The position numbers and the translations under genes were made by a program. From Jingweiarchaeum tengchongense (GTDB lineage: Archaea > Nanobdellota > Nanobdellia > Jingweiarchaeales > Jingweiarchaeaceae), in contig JAVZDD010000001.1 in NCBI GenBank assembly GCA_038874075.1, positions 1 through 64,000 of the forward strand: a DNA stretch of 64,000 bases, given 5' to 3'. How positions within the stretch are numbered: the first letter of the stretch is position 1; every line of letters starts with the position of its first letter. Below the pieces are notes generated by a model. That model had not been told where the DNA came from, made no database searches, and saw nothing but the letters and a program-made list of their open reading frames with translations. Positions 9,226-18,200 of the stretch are shown one piece after another.

Positions 9226-9774
9226 ATGTATAAAATCTTAACAATAAGAGACAGGATAAGAGTACCACCAGAATTATTTAGTAAAGATATAGAAGAAGCT
9301 GTGGGTGAATCGATTAAGAAAAGTTATGAAGGTGTATTGGATAAAACACATGGGCTTTTTCTTGCACTCACAAAAATAAATGAAATAGGTGAAGGGGTAA
9401 TAATTCCGGGTGACGGTGCTGTTTATTACAATGTAACGTTTGAAGTGTTAGTTTATAAGCCAGAATTGCATGAGGTTGTTGAAGGTAAAGTGAATGAGAT
9501 AGCGGAATATGGTGCCTTCATAAAGATTGGGCCATTGGATGGACTCGTTCACGTATCGCAAGTAATGGATGATTACGTGAGTTATAGCAAATCACAAAGT
9601 TTGTCTGGAAAACAGACAAAGAGAACGCTAAAAGTGGGTGATGTCGTGCTTGCAAGAGTAATCGCAATAAGTTTAAGAAGTTTGCAGGATGCAAAGATAG
9701 GATTAACGATGAGGCAAGAAGGACTTGGAAAAGCAGAGTGGTATGAAGAAAAGAAAAAGGGTGTGAAGAAATGA
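9226..9774 (+). CDS. rpo7: DNA-directed RNA polymerase subunit Rpo7 (RpoE')
   Basis: A 182-residue stalk subunit of archaeal RNA polymerase, the counterpart of eukaryotic Rpb7, which binds emerging RNA together with Rpo4. The N-terminal RNP-like domain begins MYKILTIRDRIRVPP, and the C-terminal half is an S1/OB domain (VEGKVNEIAEYGAFIKIG, DGLVHVSQ). An in-frame GTG at 9217 would add three residues, but that GTG is part of the GGTAAGTGAT ribosome site, and family members begin at the MYK methionine, so 9226 is chosen. It heads the rpo7-spt4-eS24-eS31 cluster that is conserved in archaea; the next gene overlaps by ATGA. Confidence 0.96.
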   Translation: MYKILTIRDRIRVPPELFSKDIEEAVGESIKKSYEGVLDKTHGLFLALTKINEIGEGVIIPGDGAVYYNVTFEVLVYKPELHEVVEGKVNEIAEYGAFIKIGPLDGLVHVSQVMDDYVSYSKSQSLSGKQTKRTLKVGDVVLARVIAISLRSLQDAKIGLTMRQEGLGKAEWYEEKKKGVKK

Positions 9775-9962
9775 AGGAAGTTGCATGTAAAAGATGTTTA
9801 CGCATTGTACCAAAAGGAAAAGATTGCCCAATATGTAAAGGGAAGGACATGAGTGAAAATTGGAAAGGTTTTGTTGTAATTATAAATCCTGAGAAAAGTA
9901 AAATTGCGAACATACTTAAAAGGGATTTGCCTGGCGAGTATGCACTAAAGGTGAGTAAGTGA
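9771..9962 (+). CDS. spt4: Transcription elongation factor Spt4 (RpoE'')
   Basis: A 63-residue zinc-ribbon protein that pairs with Spt5 on RNA polymerase to aid processive elongation. Two Cys pairs, CKRC (6-9) and CPIC (19-22), form the zinc site, followed by the SENWKGFVVIINPEKS segment that contacts the Spt5 NGN domain. The length is normal for archaeal Spt4. Its ATG overlaps the stop of rpo7 by ATGA, and eS24 starts immediately after its TGA. No spt5 is in this window. Confidence 0.95.
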   Translation: MKEVACKRCLRIVPKGKDCPICKGKDMSENWKGFVVIINPEKSKIANILKRDLPGEYALKVSK

Positions 9963-10283
9963 ATGGATATCGAGATTAAAGGAAGAAATGAGAATAAACT
10001 CTTCAATCGCGAAGAGATAAGTTTTTCTGTTGAATTTGATAAGATTCCAAAAAGGAGTGAGATAAAAGAGAAGTTATGTGAGAAGTTAAATCTACAAAAA
10101 GATTTGTGTGTTTTAAGGAGATTGAAAGGTGGTTTTGGTTCAAGGAGATTAATCGGAGAGATTTTTGTTTACAAAAACAAGGAAGAACTGATGAAATACG
10201 AACCAAAGTTTTTTTTGATAAGAGATGGTTTTCTAAAGAAAGAGGAGAAGGTAAAGAAGGAGGAGAGTAAAGAAGAGAAGTGA
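9963..10283 (+). CDS. rps24e: 30S ribosomal protein eS24
   Basis: A 106-residue small-subunit protein. Family hallmarks include the N-terminal strands with NKLFNREEISF, then PKRSEIKEKL, and LRRLKGGFGSRRLIGEIFVYK. The last 15 or so residues form a Lys/Glu tail (KKEEKVKKEE), longer than in many homologues. The start directly follows the spt4 stop and has GGTGAG at 9950-9955 as ribosome site. Its TGA lies within the ribosome site of eS31, which indicates translational coupling along the cluster. Confidence 0.95.
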   Translation: MDIEIKGRNENKLFNREEISFSVEFDKIPKRSEIKEKLCEKLNLQKDLCVLRRLKGGFGSRRLIGEIFVYKNKEELMKYEPKFFLIRDGFLKKEEKVKKEESKEEK

Positions 10284-10288
10284 TTCAG

Positions 10289-10561
10289 ATGGTAAAAGAA
10301 GATGAAGAAGCAAAAGAAGAAAAGAAAGAGGAAAGCTTAGAGAAAGAAGGGGAGGAAAAGGTAAAAAAGGTCGAGAAGAAGGGTAAGAAAAAAAGAAAAA
10401 ATAGAAAGCCGAGTGAAAAGTGGAGGATGTACAGTATTTCTGGTGAGAAAGGTATTAAAAGGAAAAACAAGTCTTGTCCGAAGTGTGGCGAAGGTGTTTT
10501 CTTGGCAGAGCATAAGGACAGGTTCTCTTGTGGAAAATGTGGATACACAATTTTTAAGTAG
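10289..10561 (+). CDS. rps27ae: 30S ribosomal protein eS31 (S27ae) with charged N-terminal extension
   Basis: A 90-residue protein whose C-terminal 50 residues are the eS31 zinc finger (KWRMYSISG, CPKCGEGVFLAEHKDR, CGKCGYT). The first 40 residues are nearly all Lys and Glu and look disordered. Typical archaeal members have only about 50-65 residues, so the extension is unusual and mirrors the charged tail of eS24 next door. An in-frame GTG at 10280 belongs to the GTGATT ribosome site, so ATG 10289 is chosen. It is the last gene of the rpo7 cluster; kae1 follows behind its own promoter. Confidence 0.93.
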   Translation: MVKEDEEAKEEKKEESLEKEGEEKVKKVEKKGKKKRKNRKPSEKWRMYSISGEKGIKRKNKSCPKCGEGVFLAEHKDRFSCGKCGYTIFK

Positions 10562-10585
10562 TTTTCTATTCGTTTGATATCATTA

Positions 10586-10595
10586 ATTTATAAAA
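10586..10595 (+). promoter_or_regulatory. TATA box of kae1
   Basis: The sequence ATTTATAAAA lies about 28 bases before the ATG at 10618, in the 56-base gap after eS31. No ribosome site follows it, consistent with a leaderless kae1 message. Confidence 0.5.
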
Positions 10596-10617
10596 AATGA
10601 AATACTAAAAATTGATG

Positions 10618-11595
10618 ATGATATGTCTTGGGATTGAAGGAACGGCACATACATTTGGTATAGGGATTTTAAGTGAAGATGGTAAAGTGCTAGCAAACGC
10701 TAAAAAGGTATATTCGCCGCAAGAAGGATTTGGAATCAAGCCAGTCGAAGCAGCTGAGCATCATAAAAAATTTTCGGAAGATGTGTTGAATGAAGCATTG
10801 GAAAGGGCAAAGATAAAATTGAGTGATGTTGATCTGATTGCATTCTCGCAGGGTCCTGGTTTACCTCCTTGCTTGAGCGTTACATTAAAAAAGGCAATAG
10901 AGATAGCAAAGAGAATAAAAAAACCAATTGTTGGTGTGAATCACTGTATCGCACATTTAGAGATTGGTAGGTTAATTTGTAAATGTAGTGATCCTGTAAT
11001 GTTATATGTTTCTGGAGGTAATACACAAGTAATCGCATTTAGCGAAGGTAAGTATCGTGTTTTTGGTGAGACATTGGACATCACAATAGGAAACCTGCTC
11101 GATTGTTTTGCAAGGGCAGCAAATCTACCTTTTCCTGGTGGACCAAAAATAGAAGAACTTGCAAAAAGAGGGACAAAATACATACAATTACCATACAGGG
11201 TTAAAGGTATGGATGTGAGTTTTACAGGTATCCTAACACTCTTGGAAAAAAAATTGAAAGAAAATAAAATAGAAGACCTTTGTTATTCACTGCAAGAAAC
11301 TACATTCGCAATGTTAGTTGAAGTGAGTGAAAGAGCGATTGCTCATTTAAGAAAAAATGAGTTGTTGCTTACTGGTGGAGTTGCAGCAAACAAAAGACTA
11401 CAAGAGATGTGTGAAGTAATGTGTAGAGAAAGGGGGGCTGGGTTTTATGTTGTTCCTCATGAATATGCTGGTGATTGTGGCGCTAATATAGCCTGGACTG
11501 GTATACTGGCAAAAAATAATTCAACAAGGAATTTTGGAAAGATTAAGATAAAGCCAAAGTGGAGGACAGATGATGTATCTGTAGACTGGAGATGA
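10618..11595 (+). CDS. kae1: KEOPS subunit Kae1 (tRNA t6A37 threonylcarbamoyltransferase)
   Basis: A 325-residue ASKHA-fold enzyme that transfers threonylcarbamoyl to A37 of ANN-decoding tRNAs within the KEOPS complex. Start MICLGIEGTAHT matches the family; two earlier start-like codons (TTG 10612, ATG 10615) are in frame but unnecessary. Metal ligands H109 and H113 are in NHCIAHLEIG. Nucleotide-binding motifs are FSQGPGLPP, YVSGGNTQV, FPGGPKIEEL, TGGVAANKRL and GDCGANIAW. In some archaea Kae1 is fused to Bud32. Here bud32 is a separate gene 27 kb away (39.1 kb), a split arrangement common in several archaeal groups. Cgi121 and Pcc1 are not in the window. Confidence 0.97.
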   Translation: MICLGIEGTAHTFGIGILSEDGKVLANAKKVYSPQEGFGIKPVEAAEHHKKFSEDVLNEALERAKIKLSDVDLIAFSQGPGLPPCLSVTLKKAIEIAKRIKKPIVGVNHCIAHLEIGRLICKCSDPVMLYVSGGNTQVIAFSEGKYRVFGETLDITIGNLLDCFARAANLPFPGGPKIEELAKRGTKYIQLPYRVKGMDVSFTGILTLLEKKLKENKIEDLCYSLQETTFAMLVEVSERAIAHLRKNELLLTGGVAANKRLQEMCEVMCRERGAGFYVVPHEYAGDCGANIAWTGILAKNNSTRNFGKIKIKPKWRTDDVSVDWR

Positions 11596-11596
11596 T

Positions 11597-12430
11597 TTAT
11601 TTCCTTTCTCTTCTTCTACTTTTCTTCTTAACCTTTTCTTCCTTTGGTGGTTTTTCTACTTTAACTTCTATTTTTTCTGATGGTACTTTTCTCTTTTTAT
11701 AGAATTCTAGCAGATATGATAAGAGTATAAGCACGATGCCAATGATCAAAAATATTGTAAAATTGTTCATTGTCACGGATAAAATGTTGATCACGATCTG
11801 TGATATCTCAGCTCTTCCTATAAATGGTGATTTTTCTAGATAAGAATTGATACTTGCTACAACAATAAAACCTAAGAATCCAACAACTCCAAAACATATT
11901 CCTATTGTCCTTAATTTCCAGTACTTTTCTGTGAGATAAATCAGTACTAATATGATCAAGAATGATATTAGTACCATATACGAAAAAAAGCTGAATATTG
12001 TTTTGTGTGTTTTTTCTGTGAGAAACGCCAATAAAGCAGTTGTGCCTCCTTCTCTAAGACATTCAAGTATCTCACATTTTGGTTCGGTATAGTATATGGA
12101 ATTAACTATTTTATCAATGATGTGAGAGACGAATCCATCATAATTTAGGGGGAGTATCTCACTGCATTTGATTGTGATGGTAGTTATGCCTGCATTTATG
12201 TTGTCAAACTCCATGTTTGGATCCAATTCACATACTTGTCTCATTGAAGTGTATACTTCGATCGTCGAGTTAGAAACCTCTGGTGATTGTAGAATCACGC
12301 TTTTTAATATGTCTTTAACTGTCTCTACGGATGTAAGCTGATAGCCTGTAAGACTGAAAAGTGATAGAAATAAGAATAAACATAGGAAAATGCCAAGTAC
12401 AAATTCAACAAATTTTTTAATTGTACTCAC
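11597..12430 (-). CDS. Predicted multi-span membrane protein
   Basis: A 277-residue protein that I do not recognise by family. One hydrophobic segment at residues 7-30 is followed by a roughly 110-residue outside domain with three Cys (CELDP, IKCSEIL, CEILEC), then three further membrane segments (about 145-165, 172-193, 222-243) and a Lys/Arg/Glu-rich tail of about 35 residues in the cytoplasm. The start is GTG at 12430; no ATG is available in the first 60 codons. A TATA-like AATTTATAATTTAAG stands about 30 bases upstream, consistent with a leaderless GTG. The gene ends 1 base from the convergent kae1 stop. Confidence 0.72.
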   Translation of the reverse strand: MSTIKKFVEFVLGIFLCLFLFLSLFSLTGYQLTSVETVKDILKSVILQSPEVSNSTIEVYTSMRQVCELDPNMEFDNINAGITTITIKCSEILPLNYDGFVSHIIDKIVNSIYYTEPKCEILECLREGGTTALLAFLTEKTHKTIFSFFSYMVLISFLIILVLIYLTEKYWKLRTIGICFGVVGFLGFIVVASINSYLEKSPFIGRAEISQIVINILSVTMNNFTIFLIIGIVLILLSYLLEFYKKRKVPSEKIEVKVEKPPKEEKVKKKSRRRERK

Positions 12431-12469
12431 ATTATTTATACAAAATTCTTAAATTATAAATTTATCTCA

Positions 12470-13645
12470 TTAAGTAAAAATTGGATGTCTATCTTGTACT
12501 TCTTTGTGTGTTATACCCTCTAAATTTAAGAAATAATGGATGAACACATCATCAGCGATCAATGTTCTTATTTCAAAAACTAATTTTTCTAATGAAGATG
12601 GTACTGCAGTTTCACCGAGTTCTTTTTCTCTTTCGATTATCCTACCAGGGATTTGTATCAACAGGTCATTTGCATTTAATTTCATTGCTGCTAATGAAGT
12701 TTTATATGACGTAATTAAATTAATGTTGGCTCCTGAACTGTGAATTAAATCGATCTTTTCAGCCCAATATTTTCTTCCAGATCCAGAAATTATTTCAATT
12801 AAATCGTCTTTTTTTATCGTGGACAAGCCAGCATCTGATTTATGGTACACGTGTATGTCATCGTCTTTTTTTGCGCAATGTGCCAATCTTTTTGCATAGA
12901 ATTTTGCAACGACATTACTCATACCCACACCAACGGTAACAATTTTTTTGTTGTTTTCCTTAGTTTTATGAATCCTTAATGCTCTTTTTAAAAATTGATT
13001 TGAATCAAGCTTTATATTTTTTATATAATCGATGAACTCGCTTTTTCTTTGATTGATGTTTTTATCTGAATTGAGTATATCAATTAAACATAATCCAGTC
13101 AAAAGGGCTGAGTGCTCAAATTCTGAACCGAGAATGTCCAATGGATTGTTGATTAGTTGTCTCGTATCTAAATCACGTTCATCAATCTTTGTTCTACCAG
13201 GTATGTGTATTTTATAATCGGAGAGCTCACCTATTTTTTGTTGCGGATATGAAGTAAAACAGATTAATTTTGAACCTGCTTCTCTTGCTTCACTTGCATA
13301 ACCTACTGTTTCTGGTGTTGTGCCTGTACCTGTAATCAACAATAATGTGTGGTCTTTGTTAAACTCGGGTGATAAAGTGGATTCCTCGGTGATCCAACCT
13401 GAGTTAAAACCATTTATCCTTGCATATGCAGACAGGATAACACCAACCAAACCTGACCTACCAACTCCAACAAACCAAATTGGTTTTTTTTCATCCTTAA
13501 CTTTTCTCAGATGAGACTTGACTTCATCAATCGGACCACTTATTTGATTCATCTTTAAACGTTCACAAGCAAATTGAAAGGAATCATTGAAGTAATCAAA
13601 AATTTTGATTTTTTCTGAAAGTTTATCATCAAGTGTCATGTTCAT
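12470..13645 (-). CDS. Tandem SIS-domain protein (sugar-phosphate isomerase-like)
   Basis: A 391-residue protein with two SIS (sugar isomerase) domains. The first, about residues 50-185, shows WFVGVGRSGLVG, LLITGTGTTPETV and KIHIPGRT. The second, about 228-370, shows VTVGVGMSNVVAKFYAKRLAH, LIEIISGSGR and LIQIPGRI. The GVGRSG, TGTG and IPGRT signatures resemble 6-phospho-3-hexuloisomerase, an enzyme of the ribulose monophosphate route that supplies pentoses in many archaea, but that enzyme is a single domain of about 180-200 residues. The duplication, with diverged halves, suggests either an internal dimer or one regulatory half. Substrate not determined. The C-terminus ends with HYFLNLEGITHKEVQ, a helical segment often seen in SIS dimers. 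Confidence 0.88.
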   Translation of the reverse strand: MNMTLDDKLSEKIKIFDYFNDSFQFACERLKMNQISGPIDEVKSHLRKVKDEKKPIWFVGVGRSGLVGVILSAYARINGFNSGWITEESTLSPEFNKDHTLLLITGTGTTPETVGYASEAREAGSKLICFTSYPQQKIGELSDYKIHIPGRTKIDERDLDTRQLINNPLDILGSEFEHSALLTGLCLIDILNSDKNINQRKSEFIDYIKNIKLDSNQFLKRALRIHKTKENNKKIVTVGVGMSNVVAKFYAKRLAHCAKKDDDIHVYHKSDAGLSTIKKDDLIEIISGSGRKYWAEKIDLIHSSGANINLITSYKTSLAAMKLNANDLLIQIPGRIIEREKELGETAVPSSLEKLVFEIRTLIADDVFIHYFLNLEGITHKEVQDRHPIFT

Positions 13646-13679
13646 TTAAGAAATGTTTGATTATTTAAAAAACTTTTTA

Positions 13680-14165
13680 CTATAATTTTAATTTCTGGAA
13701 TTCTAATAGGTTGTGAATCGTTGCATTTGCATGACTTGTACCTAATGAGATGCACGGTATATAAACTGAAAGCTTCCTAAAAATATATGGTACTTTTCCG
13801 TATTTTTTATTGAATGATTTATCTATTATTCTTGATGTGGTGTAACCAAATGCAAATGTGCCTGCAAATTCTAGTGCAGCAAATAATGTCAACCCTGCAT
13901 GGAAGCCAAAATTTTGGATAAAGAAATTCACAAAGGGATTGAGCTCTTTAAATTCTCTTGAAAGCGCATGACCCATGTAAGTGGTTACATAGTCACTGGT
14001 CAAGTTAAATGTATAATAGCATGTGGAAATCGCCTCAAGAATTTCTTCTAAAAACTTTGCTTTTTTGTTACTTAATTTATCAACGAGGCATCTGTTGAGT
14101 TTGTCTTCTAAATTATTTAGCTTTTCCTTTGTTCTTCTACTAATTTTATTTATGCTATCAAACAT
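13680..14165 (-). CDS. Small membrane protein, DUF5658-like
   Basis: A 161-residue protein. Residues 1-45 are charged and helical. Thereafter come about three hydrophobic segments with the pattern D-x-x-T-x-x-x-G-x-x-x-x-x-E-x-NPF (SDYVTTYMGHALSREFKELNPF), which resembles DUF5658 integral membrane proteins. The family has no known function. It lies between the AAA ATPase and the SIS gene on the same strand, with short spacers that leave co-transcription open. The ATG at 14165 is the only sensible start. Confidence 0.65.
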   Translation of the reverse strand: MFDSINKISRRTKEKLNNLEDKLNRCLVDKLSNKKAKFLEEILEAISTCYYTFNLTSDYVTTYMGHALSREFKELNPFVNFFIQNFGFHAGLTLFAALEFAGTFAFGYTTSRIIDKSFNKKYGKVPYIFRKLSVYIPCISLGTSHANATIHNLLEFQKLKL

Positions 14166-14215
14166 AGAATCTGTGAGGTAATATACAATTATATTTTTTA
14201 CTAAATAGTGATAAA

Positions 14216-15040
14216 TTAACCTAAATATGACATTTTCACGTAAAAAGTTCTCGGAACTCTTTTTAGCACATGCTCAACCATTTTGTCATCGATTGGTCTT
14301 ATACCCTCATTTGCATAGAATCTACAAACTCGCTCGCAATTGACAAGTATCTCTCTTGGAATATATGAAGACAGGTGAAAAATCTTATTCAATGCTTCTT
14401 CGCTGAATGGGTTACTCTCTTCTTTGCTTTGCATTGAGTTTAAAATTCTCAGTTGGATCATTCTCGTTGCTTCATCACTCTGCATCGGTCTCAATGCATT
14501 TTCCCAAACAATTCTATTTCTAAACGCATCTTTAAAAGGTTTATGTGATTTTATCCGCTTCGTTGAAGCCATTATGATACTTGCACCTAGATGATCATGG
14601 AATGCTCTTAAAAAATGATAAACATTTTGATTGTTTACCAAATGTGCTTCATCAAGAAAAATGATTGGTCTTCTGTCGCCAAGCTTCATTTTTAAAAAAT
14701 TTAAGAATCCAATCCTCTCTGGTGTTCTTCTTAGAATAATATCTAGGATGTTTTGCTTACCGATCGTATTTGCAAACTCATATACTAGAGAATTCTCAGT
14801 ACTTATAACAGGATCAATGAATATCGTCGCATACTTTTTCTTGTCTAAAAGTTTTTGGAAATGTAAGAGTAATGAGCTCTTACCGCTACCAGGTGGTCCA
14901 AAAATGTTCATTGAATCTCCAGAAATTATAATTTCGTGAAGGTCTCTCTTTATGTCATCAAATCCAACAAAGATTTGAGGGTCAGCACTAATAATGAATG
15001 GATTGGATTTCCATCCATATCTAACGAACCATGTGTCCAT
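14216..15040 (-). CDS. AAA+ ATPase, ExeA/Orc-like
   Basis: A 274-residue P-loop ATPase. The N-terminal WKSNPFIISADPQIFVG segment is a known lead-in of ExeA/Orc1-like archaeal ATPases. Walker A is GPPGSGKS (48-55), Walker B IIFLDEAH with D130 and E131, and the sensor region ASTKRIKS follows. After the ATPase core come the helical lid and a basic C-terminus. It is divergently transcribed from the giant surface protein-ATPase gene with only 176 bases between the two starts, so it may be regulated or function with that operon. ExeA relatives help build secretion or pilus structures, which would fit, but an Orc-like or other role is open. Confidence 0.88.
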   Translation of the reverse strand: MDTWFVRYGWKSNPFIISADPQIFVGFDDIKRDLHEIIISGDSMNIFGPPGSGKSSLLLHFQKLLDKKKYATIFIDPVISTENSLVYEFANTIGKQNILDIILRRTPERIGFLNFLKMKLGDRRPIIFLDEAHLVNNQNVYHFLRAFHDHLGASIIMASTKRIKSHKPFKDAFRNRIVWENALRPMQSDEATRMIQLRILNSMQSKEESNPFSEEALNKIFHLSSYIPREILVNCERVCRFYANEGIRPIDDKMVEHVLKRVPRTFYVKMSYLG

Positions 15041-15216
15041 TTTTTTGCTTTTTAAACATAACTCTCATCTAATCATCCATTTGTCCTATCCAGTTATGAT
15101 TTTATATGCGATGTTAGTTTTTAACTTTGTCGGATGATGTTCTATATACAATGAATCATACAAAGTCCTTTATCGATAACTTTTTTATTTCTGAGTAGTA
15201 TTATAATGCTTATTAA
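15041..15216. promoter_or_regulatory. Divergent promoter region, AAA ATPase / giant operon
   Basis: This is the 176-base gap between two outward-facing starts. A T-rich TATA-like element at 15181-15190 stands 27-36 bases before the ATG at 15217. On the other strand, AT-rich sequence precedes the ATG at 15040. No ribosome site precedes the giant gene, so its message may be leaderless. No clear operator dyad is visible. Confidence 0.4.
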
Positions 15217-18200
15217 ATGGTCAACATGAAGAGAGATAAAGCTTTTTATGTAGTGTTAGTCTTAGTTCTTTTTATATTTCTTTCCATCTCATTCACTAAT
15301 CAAATGATAGCTCAAATTCTACTTCTATTGGTTTTATCTAGTTTTATCTTCATCAGAGTCAATGTTATTCCAAACAAAAAAGCAATTTCAAGAGTGGTGC
15401 TCTATTTAATTGTGATCATTTTTTTCGTTTTCTATCAGTTTTACTTCTCAAGGCTCATTGACGTTGTTTTTGCTGCCACTGTATGGAATTTTGTTTCTCC
15501 AACACCCACAAATAATACTTGCACCACGCAAGGACCAATAAATGCAACTGTGATCGATGGAAGTCCAAGTCTATGTAAGTTGTACGTAAGCCAAAATCCA
15601 GGTTCCGGCTGGAGTATACATGAAATGAGCTTGACACTAGGCTCACCAAACTATTGTTATAACGGCACTTGGTGGCAGAGTGTTAGTAATGGGAGATGGT
15701 ATTACAAGGTCAACATGACGGATGTAAATGGAGTCTCAAGCTTTTCTAACGGTGATTATGAAAGGACATTCGTTTTAGATACTGCAAATCCATCTGTGAC
15801 AGCGAATCCAACCAAATATCCACCTGGGCAAACAAGAGCCAAGAATGGTGATAATGTCACGTTCAATGTAACTGTTATTGATTCTACGATTGCTCCTTGT
15901 GGTGTAAAAAATGTAACCGTACACTTGAGTCTTGGATTTAATTGTACTCAAGGTGAAATTTTGAATTTAATAAAATATGGTGCAACGGATTATTACGTTG
16001 GGAATTGTACTGTAGATGCAACAAATGAGGGTACATATTACCTTCCTGTATATGCATATGATAATGTTGATCACTTGAATGATAGCGTACAGGTGACAGT
16101 CTCAGTAGATTATACGCCACCAACTGTAACAATAACATCTCCCACGAACACACAATACAATACGAGTAGTATAAACCTAACATTCACTGCTAATGATAAC
16201 ATAGCGTCAACGATGACTTGTCAGAGGACTTTGGACGGAGTAACAACATTGATTGGTGCAGTAAACAATAATACTGAAAATACGACAATAATGAACCTAG
16301 AACCTGGAGTACATCAAGTAAATGTAACTTGTTGGGATGATGCTTACAACAATGGAACTTCTTCAACGATCACATTTGGGGTATGGCGTTATATTTACGC
16401 GAATGTGACGCGGAATCCGGAAGCGCCTGCAAATTTATCAAGAGTTCCTGGTTGCTCAATACCAACTTCAATTACGTGGAATGTGACAGATATAAAAGAT
16501 GAGTTTGATAACCCAATTAATGGAACTCTCTTGAATGTAACATGGCGTGGAAACACGGTATGGAATGGGAACATTTACACGTGGTGGAACAAAAGTTGGC
16601 AGAGAAGGAAACCAATCACAATTTCAAATGTTAACACCTCGGATCTAATCGATTATCAAGTCGTAATGAACATTACATATGATAATGATATGCAAAGCGA
16701 TTTTTCAGACATCAGATTTACTTGGTATAATAAAACAAGTGGTGTAGAAGTAGAAATACCATATTGGATTGAAAACAAATCTGATTCTAATTGGGTTTAT
16801 GTTTGGGTCAAAATACCTATCATTTATGCTAGTTCAAATACCACAATTTATGTTTATTATAAAAATACCACTCTCGTAAGTTCAAAAAGTAACGGTAGAG
16901 ATACATTTGATTTATTTGATGATTGGGAAAGCGGGATTGTAAACACAAGTTATTGGACTACTGGTGGTAGTGTTTCACCATATTGGATCACTCACACATC
17001 AACAAAATACCAGGGAAGCTATTCTTCTGGTAATAATGATATTGGAGATTTACAGATATCATGGATTAAAAAAAGTATTAATCTTTTGATGCCTGGAAAA
17101 TTGGAATTCTATTGGTCAGTTTCTTCAGAATCTTGCTGTGACTTCCTTTATTATTGTATAGACAATGATGGTTGTACGAGAACTTCTGGTTATATAAGTA
17201 GAATTGCTGGTACGGTGGGCTGGACATTTGTGAATTATAACTTGACAGCTGGCACCCACAGTATAAAGTTCGCGTATGAGAAAGATATAAGCGTATCCTA
17301 TGGTTCGGATACTGGGTGGATTGATTTTGTGAAAGTCAGGAAATATGTTTATCCTGAACCGACTAGTTCCATTGGGACAGAAGAGCAAATAGAAAATTTA
17401 AATCTTTTACCACTAAGTGGGGTGTTTGATATTCCCAATGATAACGTTCTTGGAGAAAGTGATGATTTCTTAAACATTACGATCACAAAACCATATTACT
17501 TTGCTTACACAAACAATTCTTCTGATTATCATATACAGGGCGTCCTGAATCAAAGTGGTTCGTTGATCTCATGGACACCAAGTGGAAGTGCAATAGATAA
17601 TTTTGAACCTTCTATTGAAGGAGGACCATCAGTCAGTGCTAGTTATTTGATAAGGGATGATTTGAGTGTAACCTTAACAGAAAATACACATTATATAAAA
17701 ACAAATTATGGAGATTGGAATGCAAGTGATAATAATGCTGGTGATACAATTATACCGAATACCACATTTACTGGTATAAATAATTACTGTGGTACTGTCA
17801 CGTTCTCAAAGAGCTATCTCGTGCATGGAAAGATAAGTGATATATCCAGCATTATCTGGTCTCCTTCTGGGAATAATATAGATAGATTTTATGGTGGAAG
17901 TTATGGTGGTCCAGATGTAAGCTATGGTAGCTTGGTAGTGATTGACAATAAAGGTAATGTGGTAGCACCAACGAATTACTCAGAAAATAAAATTGGAGAT
18001 TGGAATGCAAGTGATAATAATGCTGGTGATGTGATAATATCAAATTTAAATATCACATCAAAGCTCGATGCTGGTAGTTGTGGTACATTAAATTGTTATT
18101 GGCACGGTTATGTGAATCAAACAAAGAGCTATACTGTCTGGGCAAATTTAACAATTAAGAGTGTGGCACCGCCAAATGCTACAATTGTCTATAGATCAAA

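Noticed and set aside
17700..18040. Short direct repeats considered as a CRISPR array
   Set aside because: Only two copies exist, 285 bases apart, in frame within a coding sequence with related flanks, so they are a protein-domain duplication.
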